Below are positions 34,272 through 45,208 of a DNA stretch of 64,000 nucleotides, one piece after another. The stretch is from Adineta ricciae (lineage: Eukaryota; Rotifera; Eurotatoria; Adinetida; Adinetidae), in contig CAJNOJ010000011.1 of assembly GCA_905250025.1 (NCBI GenBank), forward strand, positions 563,287 through 627,286, written 5' to 3'. The number at the start of each line of letters is the position of its first letter. Position 1 is the first letter of the stretch. The notes under the pieces are model-generated. The model was not told the origin of the DNA, ran no database searches, and was given only the letters and a program-made list of their open reading frames with translations. A program made the position numbers and the translations under genes.

Positions 34272-35849
34272 TTATAAGCGTTCATTTTCGTAATCTTCTT
34301 CTTTGATTCGTCCGGCTTTGATATCATCGATAGCAGCCCATAGGTCAAAGATGAATTCGTCGGTGAAGTTGAATGCACCGATTTCCGACTCGTCGATGGC
34401 CATAGCGAAATCGCTTGGATTCTTTTTATTCTGTGCTAAATCCCAGATTTGTCGTGCTAGAATGAAAAAACAAACTCGCAATTCGTTACTCAAATCTCAG
34501 ACAAAGCTGAAACATTAGTGAATATCATGGGAAAATCAAAAGATTTTAAGAAATATCATCATTGATTTGAGAACTTACCGAGATCAGAATCGTGAATGCC
34601 CATAAATGTTTCAAGAAGCGAATTGATACGATCGATAGCTTTGACCATCGTATCATCGACGTCTTCGACACTGACGTTACCATCTGCTTTGAAACGTAAA
34701 GTTTTCGTACCACTTTTCACATCACCTGGCCGTCGACCACGTTTAGCCGGTTCAACATCTAAACAAATGTCGATTTAGCGCTAACGAAAGTCTTCGTTAC
34801 ACCTAAGGTTATCCTTCAATTCTATAGACTGATATTTATCACAAAAATGCGCCTTTTGCAGCAGACTAATAAAGATGTACTGTTCAAGGTACAGGCAAGG
34901 CTATCTACTACTGTCGATATGAGACACTAACGCATAATTTCACGCTTGTAATTATGTTTTGTCTCGATATTTGACAATAAGAAATGGAGCCTATTTTTCT
35001 CCTTTCAAGTTGATATAAATCTAACTGCTGATACGTACGAAATCCGAAAGCATTCGGTTCAACCAATCGCATGGTAAATGTAGCACCAACAGGAAGATCT
35101 TTAAGCATTTTTGCCACTTCGAAATGTCGTGTTCCAATTAATGATTTATCATTGATTTTTTCGATATGATCACCGACTTTAACCAATGTTTTCAATCGAT
35201 CGATAATACTTCCATCTTTGATGCGTTTGATAAAAGCATAGCCTATGGAAGAAATTCGACATTTTTACTCTAAACTTCATTCAAAATATTCCAACAGACC
35301 CGCTCCGTTATCAGTGATCGTTAAACCGAGAGCAGGTTCAGATTTCACAATATCAATCTCTTTTGGTTGTCCTTTGACATGGGCAAAGATAAAATCAGTT
35401 AAACCAATTTGTCCACCCAATAATTGAGTCATATCAATCTTGTGTGTGTTCAATGTACAAAAAAGAATCTAAAACAAGAAGAAACATTGGTGATTTATGA
35501 ATGAGTGTGCACAGAAGATGTTTACCGATGAAGCGGGTATTTCAAAACAAGCAGCAATCTTTTGATACAGTTCCCTAACGTTACTGAAGCCGGATATTAG
35601 ACCAGTCGGACTTCCATGAGCTAATTGACAATGGAAAACAAGTTTGGGTGTTTCACCATTCGATGAGTTTGTTGTTGAACGTTGACTACTCGAAGAATAT
35701 GAAGGCTGGCGATTCGATGTAACTGAATTCGATGAACCCGCATTGGTTGGCGATGATGATGTTGTTGTTTCTGAGATGGACGGAATGATTCCACTCATCG
35801 GATCATCTTTTTTCGCTTGGGATTTTCGTCGTGGAGGAAAGATTGGCAT
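34272..35849 (-). CDS. GIPC: GIPC-family PDZ adaptor
   Basis: Five or so exons separated by short introns. A Ser/Thr-rich N-terminus (to about residue 65) leads into the GH1 domain ([51 protein letters not shown]). A PDZ domain follows ([49 protein letters not shown]), then a GH2 domain ([37 protein letters not shown]). GIPC adaptors link the cytoplasmic tails of receptors, including plexins and neuropilin, to myosin VI on endosomes. Length and domain order match animal GIPC1-3; the particular paralogue cannot be told. It is head-to-head with the SMKR1-like gene. A plexin gene lies 5 kb downstream; co-function is known in vertebrates, but clustering here may be chance. Confidence 0.93.
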
Positions 35850-36326
35850 GTTGAACAGTCACACAAGGATTAATTAACGTTCTTTTCTTGTTCTACACGC
35901 ATACACAAGAATCTAGAAGAGAAGATGAATGATTCGTAAAAATTCGTTGGGCAATAATCGCATTTTATAATATAAAATATTCTTAAATCCATTTCTCGAC
36001 AACCCTATGTCAATAAAAGTCTCATCTTACTCTCAGTTCTGTAACTGTGATACATGAAGATAAATAAATAAATAGCATTTATTGTTTAGTTCACAAACAC
36101 TACATTCATTGGTCGATAGACTCCAACAATCAAAAGGTAATGAACAGAAAGGATGAAAACACCTTGACAACGTACGTCGTTATGGCATACAATGATAGAT
36201 AGGTGAAGTGAGAGCAGAAAGAGAGAAAACACTTACCATTTATTATTCATTATTTTGATGTTTTTCTCTCATCAAAACATTTTGTAATATTTCTATTTAG
36301 TTTCATGGAAGTTTGATAACTGTGTG
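35850..36326. promoter_or_regulatory. Bidirectional promoter interval, GIPC / SMKR1-like
   Basis: GIPC starts at 35849 reading left and the SMKR1-like ATG is at 36327 reading right. A splice-acceptor-like sequence ending tatttag is at 36300, followed by a three-codon upstream ORF (36305-36316). No other gene is seen. Confidence 0.45.
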
Positions 36327-36646
36327 ATGGTAAAAGCTATTCGATAAGATTTGCAACTGATTTCATTTTGAATTTATAGCCAATAGCAAAGAATAAACCG
36401 AGTGGTGCTGTTACACGTTCGTCAAGTGCTTCACCCAAACGAAAAGTTCGTGAAAAAAGTGCCTCAACAAAACGTACCGCTCGGTCTAAAAGCACCAGTG
36501 TGCGTTCAGAGGTCGATGTTTTATCACCGGCAGCTGTGATCAATGCTTATTACACCAGCCACGATGTGACGGATTGCTTAGTGGCACGTGGTTTCCCCTG
36601 GGATGGAGCAAAGAAGGGTCGGAAAAAGAAGAAGAAGAAATCGTGA
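36327..36646 (+). CDS. SMKR1: Small lysine-rich protein 1 homologue (SMKR1-like)
   Basis: Coding exons 36327-36329 and 36380-36646 flank a 50-bp GT-AG intron (gtaaaag to atttatag). The first exon contributes only the ATG; the second starts PIAKNKPSG and runs 88 codons to TGA at 36644. The protein (89 residues) is basic and disordered for about 45 residues. It then contains [20 protein letters not shown] and [20 protein letters not shown], which match vertebrate SMKR1 (EVDILSPAAMLNLYY.., ADCLHLRGFHWPGAPKGKK as I recall it). It ends in a poly-Lys tail. The human protein also begins MP and is of similar small size. Function is poorly known. A polyadenylation signal aataaa is at 36802. It is easy to miss because the ATG is separated from the rest of the frame. 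Confidence 0.82.
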
Positions 36647-36995
36647 ATTTCAGGTGTTCGTTTGTTTTTCTTTTCAAATCAAATTACATTCCGAGTTTTT
36701 ATCTTGTGAATATGCGCTTGCCTTGTTGCTTATTTATATGAGAGTCTTATATGTTGCTATGCTCGAATTGACGGCTTATTGGAAATCTATTGCTTAAAAT
36801 CAATAAATCTACTTTTCTCTCTGACACAATTATACAACAAAAAACATTTGTATTTATTTGATCTTTCGACAAATCTATAAAGATTACAATAATATCGCAA
36901 TAGTAATTATCCGAGTAGACCATATGTGACGATTTTTGTTCAAAATGAAAGTTAAACAAATTATGGCTTAAAATCGTATTGATCGGAAGATGTGG
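36647..36995. other. Tail-to-tail intergenic region, SMKR1-like / MMD
   Basis: Convergent 3' ends; aataaa on the plus strand at 36802-36807 fits the SMKR1-like transcript. No gene is seen. Confidence 0.5.
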
Positions 36996-37965
36996 TTATG
37001 GTGTAATAAGGTAAGTATAAACGGCATAGTAATGGATAGCAGCACCGAAGAAGACAAAACAGTGCCATATTGCGTGGGCAAATGGTATTATACCATCACA
37101 TTTAAAAAAGATTATGCCGACAAGGAAGGCTAGACCACCTATGGCTAGTTCAGGCATTCCACTACGTTCGTCCTATGGTTGAATAGTAGATCAAAGAAGG
37201 AAATATGAATTGAAATACGTCAAAAAGTGCGTACCATACACAAGGTAAGTACGCCAGGAAGAACGCCGACGACAACATAGAAACAGGTTTCAAGCCATTT
37301 GTGCCGTTCGTGATACATAATTTGATAGGCTATACCTAACACAGCCATGGTCCAAACAATGGTAAGAATAAAACCTGTTGATATTGACTGTATAGAACGC
37401 AAGAGAAACCTGTAATAATCGGTAAGTATTTTCATAAATCGCTATTCTAAGATCACTTTTACCATGGTGTGTAACTAGCACTGATAAAAATGTAAATAAT
37501 TGCACGATCAATTCGATGCAATAGATGTCTGATTGTCGAATCACTGGAAAAGAAGAATTTCGAAATAGATAAATCCTTTTACATATATGATCTTCATACC
37601 TGTATGTCGGGTGAAAACAGGAACAATGAAAACAGGTAGAAAATGAAAAGAGAAAAATCAAAGCGTTACCATAGATCAAGCTACTCCAGTATTGTGCGGG
37701 TGTTTTCGCGCGAGATACCAAACGTCGTGCAGCGATAAACGACGGAATGATAAGACATCCATGAGTTAGACAATTAGCTGCGTGTTCTTTACAGAATGAA
37801 GATAAAGATTAAAATAGTACGTGAAGACATTTTACCGTAACTGGTAGGTACATAAGCACGACGGACAGCTCGTTCGTTCATAAATCGACGCCAACCTGTA
37901 CGAGGCTGTTTTTCGATTGAGTCATGAATCGTATCACCAATGGCAGAACGCTTTCGACTACGCAT
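36996..37965 (-). CDS. MMD: MMD/PAQR10-11 family seven-transmembrane protein
   Basis: Several exons with short introns encode a hemolysin-III/PAQR protein. Family signatures are GWRRFMNERAV and YVPTSY at the N-terminus, AANCLTHGCLIIPS, FSTCFHC (first metal-site His), LHRIDRAIIYIFISASYTPW (Asp site), and GIIFFKCDGIIPFAHAIWHC with the paired His residues HAIWH. It ends AIHYYAVYTYLITP. Vertebrate MMD proteins are Golgi-located membrane proteins that modulate Ras/ERK signalling. Order and length agree with MMD and not with the larger adiponectin receptors. The start at 37965 is the first ATG in frame (MRSRKRSAIGD). The N-terminus is about 15 residues longer than in vertebrates. Confidence 0.9.
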
Positions 37966-39445
37966 CGTGATTCTTGCTTAGATAGAAGTGACAATAGAAG
38001 ACTTTGTTCGATTTACACCTAAATAAAAGGTCAGCAGACTATATCTATTCACATCTATAAAAAAAAGTAAACGGCACATTGTGAATACGATAAAAATGAT
38101 ATTTCCCACATACCGAAATACGATGGTAAGTATATATTATAACACTGTAATACGGGTCTGTCAAATAGTTGATGTATTAGCGAGATGTCGCACAAGTTCA
38201 TTACTAAGCTAATAAAGTTCCATCTAACTAAAATTTGTTTTCTTTTCCAGTCAATAATACCGACCATTTCCTTATAAAAGTGAAAACTATGCAGTTTTTT
38301 GTTTAGCAGATGGGCTATGAAAATAAATTAATTTAATTTTTCAATTCTTTTTATGGAAACTCAAGCTACTTTAATTGAAGTATCTCGAAACTTTCTAATC
38401 CTGACTTACACTCACGTACAGCGTAAGCGAGACGATATTTTTATTCTAATAATTATCCAACTAAAAGACTCACTTACTAACGAGTGCGTTCATTTCTTTC
38501 AATATGCTCTTCAAGACTCTTTGAAAGTTTTATATTTTCATTTAATTAACGCGTCTATTCAAGTTTCAACCAAAAACTTCAACGTTGCTTGAGTAAGACG
38601 CAGTTCTTGCTAAATGGTTTTGTGAGATTTCCAGTGAAACAAAGTCATTTTGTCTTTGCAATGGATGAGTAGATTGAATCACAAATCTTGCGTTTCTTTT
38701 CACAATTCTCCTCGCTTTCGAAGATGTTTCTATTTTAAAACACATTTCCCTTTGCTGTCGCATGCAGAAAGGGAAAAAGGTACTTGAACAAACTAGAAGT
38801 TAATGATTTGTCATTCATCCAATACTTATCGAACGAATCAGACTGATACTCATCAGACTGTCATTCTCACTTTTACCCAGCAATATTTTTTAATATACCA
38901 ACTTAATAATAAAATCTTTTCCCTCGATGTTAATCATTCCGCTGAGGAACATTATCTTCACTAAGTACACTTTACCTAGCACTCAAGTGAATTCATTTGC
39001 CTGAGCGATGAATTACTCAAGAATTGATCGTTTCCACTAGCTGCTTTGCAGATGTAGTTTTTCTTCTATATATTTGCAATTACTACGAAATGTTTTTTTT
39101 CTAATTTTCATTAGTTACACGTAAATACAAACACTGGAATTAATCATTTTGAAAACCATTTGGTAGAGGAAAAAGAAAAACGTGCAGCACGCGATTAGTA
39201 TCTATTCCAAGTAGTGAATATTGCCACCTGATGAAGTTATTCATGTTTTAGTGTGATGAAATATAAACTATTGAAAAGCGTTTCAAAGGCGAGTAAGTTT
39301 TGTTCATAAATGCATAAAAACTATTTGTATAAGTCTTCCGTATGACTTATTAGCTATTCTGTTCTTTTTCCTTCTCTATTTATATAGATTTTTGCCTCTT
39401 CTTCACTTATAAAGTGTTCTCCTAGTTGGATATATACTCATCAAC
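37966..39445. other. Divergent intergenic region, MMD / TMEM272-like
   Basis: AT-rich and without a supported gene. Open frames at 38055-38267 (-) and 38353-38592 (+) have hydrophobic, non-conserved translations and no splice context. A splice-acceptor-like ctcctag ends at 39425, 20 bp before the next start codon. Confidence 0.45.
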
Positions 39446-40048
39446 ATGGAGCAGGAAGTACCTCTCCAAGCCAAGCCGAATGCGATTATTGAGGAGAAGT
39501 CGAATCATCAGATTATGTCACAACTATGGTTTCGAGTCTTGTTAGTCGCAACTACAGTCAAATCAATCTTGGGACTCATCATTCTCTTCGGTTTACTTGG
39601 TTTATCTATAAGTGTCTTTTTTGTCGGTCTCCGTTTTCGTCAATCTCATCATTGTCCGATAGAATCGAAAATAAGTCTGTTTCTAATCATTGCTGGTAGT
39701 GGTTCTATTGAATGGATTGTTCTCAGTATCATTCTCTCGATAATTACAATAGTATTAAAACACATTCGATCATTCATCTTGGTTTGCTTTATTGTCTTAC
39801 TTGCCCTCTTGATACTTATAACTAATATTATTCTATTTGGCTGGGTCATATGTGGAAGTGTATGGACGTTGAAAGTGTTTGATTCTGTTCAATATACGAA
39901 TCGATCGATGAATACATTTTGTCAAAAAACGCTGTATCATTTTTCCTTGGCATACTTAGTGATGACTTATGTTCTTACAGCTTTACAATGTTGGTATCGA
40001 TTGTGCATTTTGATATTTTGTTCAGTACAAGAACAATATGGAATTTGA
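39446..40048 (+). CDS. TMEM272-like four-transmembrane protein
   Basis: Intronless 200-residue frame with four hydrophobic segments: about residues 31-60 (LLVATTVKSILGLIILFGLL onward), 75-95, 103-130 and 160-185. The pattern HCPIESKISLFLIIAGSGS, then LFGWVICGSVWTLKVF, then FCQKTLYHFSLAYLVMTYV matches the TMEM272 family, whose members share His-Cys-Pro, a Trp-rich third helix and CxKTLY. No biochemical function is established for the family. A short acidic N-terminus with no signal peptide suggests both ends are cytoplasmic. Its 3' end converges on the claudin-like gene 272 bp away. Confidence 0.75.
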   Translation: MEQEVPLQAKPNAIIEEKSNHQIMSQLWFRVLLVATTVKSILGLIILFGLLGLSISVFFVGLRFRQSHHCPIESKISLFLIIAGSGSIEWIVLSIILSIITIVLKHIRSFILVCFIVLLALLILITNIILFGWVICGSVWTLKVFDSVQYTNRSMNTFCQKTLYHFSLAYLVMTYVLTALQCWYRLCILIFCSVQEQYGI

Positions 40049-40320
40049 CTCGTGCGTTTTCGTTGTTAAACAATGTAATACCTATTTTAAAAAGATAATC
40101 ATTTATCACAGAAATAAATTTAGACTTGTTGAATGACTTTGTTAGAGTAAATAGATACTACGCTATCTGTAGAAAATGGTTATGTCATCAACATGTTCTC
40201 TCACATGTATAGCATTGAACAGGTTGTATTTCAAAGAACAAGAAAAAAAATATAAAGCTAGGCTATGATGAATGCTTAGGAAACAACAAAATGTTTATAG
40301 AAATCTATCGTGTGTTGATC

Positions 40321-40957
40321 TTAAAGGCCATTGCCATTAGTGGCGGAGTATTTCTGTGTAGTTAAATGAACTCCATTGTTGACTAATGCTGTTCGTTCAT
40401 ATGTGGAGTAGCGGCCGGCAACGAAGGCTGATAAAGGTAAAGCTGTATAAGCGAAGACAACAGCAGCAATCATGGAACGTGATGAATGAGAGTTGAGTAG
40501 TCGCCAAGAAGCATAATCGACTAAACCAGCCGTCATTAAGACACAAGCAACATAGATAAATAAAGGTGTAACGAAACGACGATCAGTTGCTTTTGGCACA
40601 TCGAGAATTGATAAGATGCTACCAATTAAGAGAAACACAAGACCAATAACACAGATAATAAATGTTGCGGGCAAGAATTCAAAATTGCATACACCACTGC
40701 TTCGACATTCATGGAAAAGACCCTAGAAGATTCATGTGAATGTCATTCGCTTGTAATCAAAGTTGAGGCATACGTACGTTCCACATGAGTCCATGTTGCC
40801 GTTCAGTAACAAGCGTTGTATGATTGAAAACTGGTTCACTGATAGAGGCGACAGTCCAGTAGTTTGTTCCAAGTGCAATTGCCCCTAGGACCACACCTAA
40901 GAGAGCAAAAGCTGCAGCTAGAATAGCCAAACGGCGATTGAGTGGTTCGTATGTCAT
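40321..40957 (-). CDS. Claudin/PMP22-superfamily four-transmembrane protein
   Basis: Two exons split at ..HGLMWN / GLFHECRSSGVCNF by one short intron with perfect GTACGT donor. Helix 1 is RLAILAAAFALLGVVLGAIA, followed by the NYWT sequence common at the start of the first claudin loop. Then comes a glycine-leucine-aromatic motif with two cysteines (GLFHECRSSGVC), the fold-defining disulfide pattern of the claudin group. Three further helices follow and a short cytoplasmic tail ends KYSATNGNGL. Members form or regulate cell junctions or act as channel subunits. The exact subgroup (claudin-like, clc-like or TMEM) is unresolved. The ATG at 40957 is the first in frame. Confidence 0.8.
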
Positions 40958-41656
40958 AATCAAGATGATGTGAATGAAAATCTATGAGAATTAGAAGATC
41001 TAAGTGAATGGATTTGTTTATATGAAAGAGATAAAAGAAGTCTTCTTCAAAGAGGAAGATATACTTGTCCTTTAATATATTGAATACATTTCATTGTACA
41101 GTTGAGAATTTCGAAATGTATTCTCAGGATGAGAATGGAATCATCTCATTGTTTTCGAGGGAAAATTCTCTTCTTCCTCCTTTCTTGAAAAATTTAGTTT
41201 TGAGGATAACAAAATTTTGTTCACAATTTTTTTTTCGACAATACAAATTAGTGACACCTACCGAGAAGATGTATGACCTGATTCAAATGTGAGTGTGAGA
41301 TATCCTCCTTGTAAATATCGATAATAAATACATATCTGCGAAGCTGTCTATTCCCGTTCTTGAATCCTTACTCTACTGCAAACTCGTACAAATGCCAAGT
41401 TTACATTTCGACTGAATAATCTTTTGATTAAACGTTTTATTTTAATATTATTGTATGTATATGGGTTTAAGAAGTGAGAAATACATGCACACAACATAAA
41501 TGTAATGAATATGATTACGTGTAACAAAACACAAGACGCATAGGATTGATTGAATGTGCATAAAAAGCCAAAATGAAAACTAAAGATGATGAATGTGTAG
41601 AACGCACTCTCATCTATCTGACAGAAGAATAACGTGTAGAAAGATTATATCTGATA
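40958..41656. other. Intergenic region between claudin-like gene and RYK 3' end
   Basis: No gene is seen. One plus-strand open frame (41065-41292) has no ATG context or domain. It should hold the claudin-like promoter and the RYK 3' UTR. Confidence 0.45.
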
Positions 41657-44600
41657 TTAAATGAAACGAGCTAGTTGACCATAAAAATCCATCATCAATC
41701 GAAGAAGTGTATTCATAGATGGACGATGATCAATGGAAGTTGCCCAACACATACTCATTAATTTGTATCTATAAGCAAAGAGATCGCCATTGAAATACTT
41801 GAGTAAGTTTAGTGAATAGAACTTACAGAGTATCTGGACAATTCGTTGGTTGTATAAGACGATGATCATTTTCAAGATGAGTTACCAAATTTTCTGGTCC
41901 AATATCTGAATAAGGTTGTAAACAACGACTCATCAATTCCCAAAGTAAAACTCCGTACGACCACTAGCAAATAATAGAACAAACTAGATAACATAAAAGC
42001 AAATAATGGATATACATACGACATCAGAAGCAGTTGAAAAGCGTCGATCTTTAATCGATTCAATTGCCATGAATTTCAATGGACGACTTTCATTTGTGAT
42101 ATCTGCAGGAAGACAATCATAATCTTGCGGAAACAAATCTCGTGTAAGAGCGCCATCCGTTAGTTTCACTGTGAGATCATCCATAACTCTAGAAAAAGGA
42201 CAAATATACTCTCTAAAAATCTATTTTTTATTTCTATATTTGCTTGTAGCATGATAAATATAGTATATACGAAACATTGGTTAGCTAGTTGTATCACTAT
42301 CTTCTCTGTTTGAAATTACAATGTCATATTTGAGTCAACATCTTTCAAAATTTTCATCAAGTCAAAGCAAAGGAAGAAGAAGAAAAAGCTGCAATAATGC
42401 GTAGGGTAACATAAGCAAACAAAAGAGATAAAGGTTTTTAAAAACATCTTGTCGTTATCATTTGTATTCTTGTTAAAACAATGTTTTGCTGTTTTTCACC
42501 TTCGAGAAGGTCTCATTGCATCACGTAAGTCTACGAAATTATAAGTACACCCTTTTCTAACATCTTATACCAATAGGAAAAGTGATGAAAAAACACCGTT
42601 ATTGAAAACTACTCCTAAGACTATAATCAACTACCGAACGCTCTTCGCTATTCCATATGAACATGTTATCCAAGACGACAAAATCCATTTGCAATCATCG
42701 GATGCTATCAAAACCGATGCTGCCGATACCTATCTGTTCTTTCATGGCACAATTGGTAATTCACTTTACAGCGCAGGCATGATTCTTATTTGAAAAATTC
42801 GTTTTCGATTTTTCTGTTTTTCTTTTAGAACAAATAGCTTGTGTTTCTTTTGCTGATACCGATATAACGACTCCAGTTATATTTGCAACGGCTACTTCAG
42901 ATACACATTTCCTTTTCGAACGGCTCGTAGAAGTCAAGCATGCTACTGCAATCAACCGACCCAATTCAATACGGATGGAACAGTTACCAACAAGTACACC
43001 CAAACCATCCGCTCGACCGTTCGATGAATTTATTGTCAATCCAAACCAACCTACTGGTTCTCTCGACGTTCAAGGTGGCAACATAATCCCCAAAACAGAC
43101 AACGATTAAATAATACTTACATGCAATTCCGGGCACCAAGATCTTTCATTAACATTTTGCGTCGATGTAAAAAGTACAACCCTTTAGCTATATGTATAGC
43201 CATATAGACTAATTCTTGTGTTGATAATAACTGAAACGAGGAAAGTAATGAATTAGATGAAGTTCTTTCGTTTTCTCCGTGTAGATGTTTATACTTGTTC
43301 TCGAGCACTGGATCGATTCTGAATAATAAATCGTTTAAGAATTCCTTTGTTACTATACGGATAGATGACCAACGGGTAAGGTGATAATTCGTTTTTATAA
43401 ACAATTCCTAACGGACTATTGATATTTGAGTGTTTTAATGTTGCGAATAAGCAACAATCGTGTAACATTTGATTTAATTGTGCCGCTGTTCCCGAAGAAT
43501 TGATTGTTTTACCATAGACGTTCTGTGTCGTGGCAGTTGATAAAGAATCATGCAATGAGCAGCGATACAAACGACCGAATTTACCTAGCCAAATAGCAGA
43601 CCATTCGTCTAACAGCTCAGCTTTGATAGAAAAACATGTTTGTACTTACCTTCCATGATAATTTCATGTAATGTCAAACGAGTTTGATCAATAGTACAAT
43701 CAGCAAATGTTGTCGAAGATAGAAGTTCGTCTGCCGTCTTCATAAAGTCATATTGTGTGCATGAATACAAACTAACATCTTCGAAGGTAGTCATATCGAA
43801 TGTCATTGGCAATGTCGGATGGTCTTGATTATTATTGTCAATCAAACTAGCAACATAAGAATGAAGTCGAAGTGAAAGGTGAAAAGAAAATAAGATTTAC
43901 TTTTCACATTTTTGCTTGTTTGGCGTCGTACTCATTCGATAGAGACAGAACAAACCCATTGTCGTACAGAAAACAAGTAGAAATACCACAAGAGCAATGA
44001 GTAACGAGTATGCCAATATTGTCGCTAACGTTGTTGGCGCAAAATTTCGATGAAGAGCTGAATAAATCATAGCACACCTCCTCGAAAATTATGCAAATGA
44101 TGTTCACTTACATTCTTTCAGTAAGAAATACTCATCGAGTTCATTCGCATTGTAAAATTGAGTGAGTAACGAACGGTCAAGGATTTGATCGCGACAATGT
44201 TTCACAAAAGTGAAATGGACAATCGTTGAAGATGAATTCATCGTTGAATTCGAAAATCGAAATAATACTGAACAATTCACACGACTCGTTGTTAAACACG
44301 GAAAAAATATACTAAACGCTAGAATTCCAACGCAACACACAATTAATCGTTCTGTACTCTACTGTAGATTATTTCTTACTTGAAATATCTCGTGGCACAA
44401 CTCCTCTCGTTGCTATGTTTAATACTGGTCGTAATAACACGTGTTCGTTGCTTGAACTTGTGTTATATTCATAATATATCCTTCGCTACAATAGAACCGA
44501 ATCAATATGTACATCGAACACATCAGAAGCGAAACATGCAAGAAAAACACTTGAACTCAGAATCATCTGAGAGAGAACGACTTTCTCATTTTGTTACTCA

Positions 44601-44885
44601 CTGTGTGATGGAGAGGAAGTTTATCGACATTCCAAGTGAATTGAACAAAATGAATATCAGCAGGAATGGATATGGGCGATTGAAGCGCTGCCTGTCGCAC
44701 ATGATTTTTATTAATAAAATACAGTTGATAATCATTCAAGTCTACACGGGAGAGACAAAGAAGAAAATAGTGAACGATTTTCATGAGAAATTACCGTATA
44801 GTTGCTGAACAGAGCCAGAGTCGAGATATAAATTAAGTTGCGCATGGATGGAATTAATTAATAAGATGATTAAAACGATACTCAT
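41657..44885 (-). CDS. RYK: RYK receptor pseudokinase (Wnt-binding, Derailed family)
   Basis: The signal peptide MSIVLIILLINSIHA leads into a WIF domain (QLNLYLDSGSVQQLY, YFINKNHVRQAALQSPISIP, HFVQFTWNVDKLPLHHT). A single membrane helix follows (LLIALVVFLLVFCTTMGLFC), then a kinase-like domain. Pseudokinase features: glycine loop EGKFGRLYRC, Lys in VYGKTI, a catalytic loop MLMKDLGARNC in place of HRD, and LTDGALTRDLFPQDYDC in place of DFG. The C-lobe has FMAIESIKDRRFSTASDV and WSYGVLLWELM, ending FYGQLARFI. RYK binds Wnts at the cell surface in axon guidance and planar polarity. Exon joins ARNC-IVMDD and SAREQ-LLSTQ keep frame. The 932-bp intron 42189-43120 contains a separate gene on the opposite strand. 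A candidate acceptor abuts the start. Confidence 0.92.
42481..43109 (+). CDS. Unidentified 167-aa protein nested antisense in an RYK intron
   Basis: Three exons (42481-42524, 42577-42755, 42829-43109) with good GT-AG introns of 52 and 73 bp join in frame to 167 residues and TAA. The N-terminus MFCCFSPSRRSHC has the look of a palmitoylated membrane anchor. A central stretch (TYLFFHGTIEQIACVSFADT, then TPVIFATATSDTHFLFERL) alternates like beta-strands. The C-terminal third is Pro/Asn-rich and disordered (PTSTPKPSARPFDEFIVNPN). I do not recognise the family. The whole gene lies inside the intron 42189-43120 of RYK on the opposite strand and stops 12 bp before an RYK exon. Short introns of the local type and three in-phase exons make chance unlikely, but there is no homology support. 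Confidence 0.65.
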
Positions 44886-45208
44886 TCTGTTCAAAAATAA
44901 CTCTCATCTAAGCTGTACATATTAATGTACATATGAACAATATTATTCTCTTTCATTGGTGCAATTGAATAGAGGGCAGTGAAAGTCGAGTGAAATTTGA
45001 TTGGTTACATCTCTATTCAAACAAAGACCATCAGTCCTCTGAAAATCTATTATAAAATGAAAAATAAATAAATAAATTCCCAATATTCTGCGACATGTGT
45101 CATATAATAAACATTTTTCGTAATAACACACTTCTTCCCAATTGAATCCTTCAATATATCCAATGGGACACTGTACGAAATGCAGACTTGTTTCAAATTT
45201 TAGATAAT
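44886..45208. promoter_or_regulatory. Bidirectional promoter interval, RYK / XRN1
   Basis: The two start codons face outward across 323 bp. Candidate acceptors (aacag before RYK on the minus strand, ttttag ending at 45203 before XRN1) sit at both ends. No gene is seen between. Confidence 0.45.

Noticed and set aside
34082..34378. 98-codon minus-strand frame over the GIPC 3' end
   Set aside because: Out-of-frame reading of the last GIPC exon and 3' flank.
36337..36543. 68-codon minus-strand frame ending SVANLIE
   Set aside because: Antisense shadow of the SMKR1-like coding exon; no ATG start.
44380..44808. 142-codon plus-strand frame with Cys/Leu-rich start
   Set aside because: Antisense to the RYK WIF-domain exons, which have clear homology.
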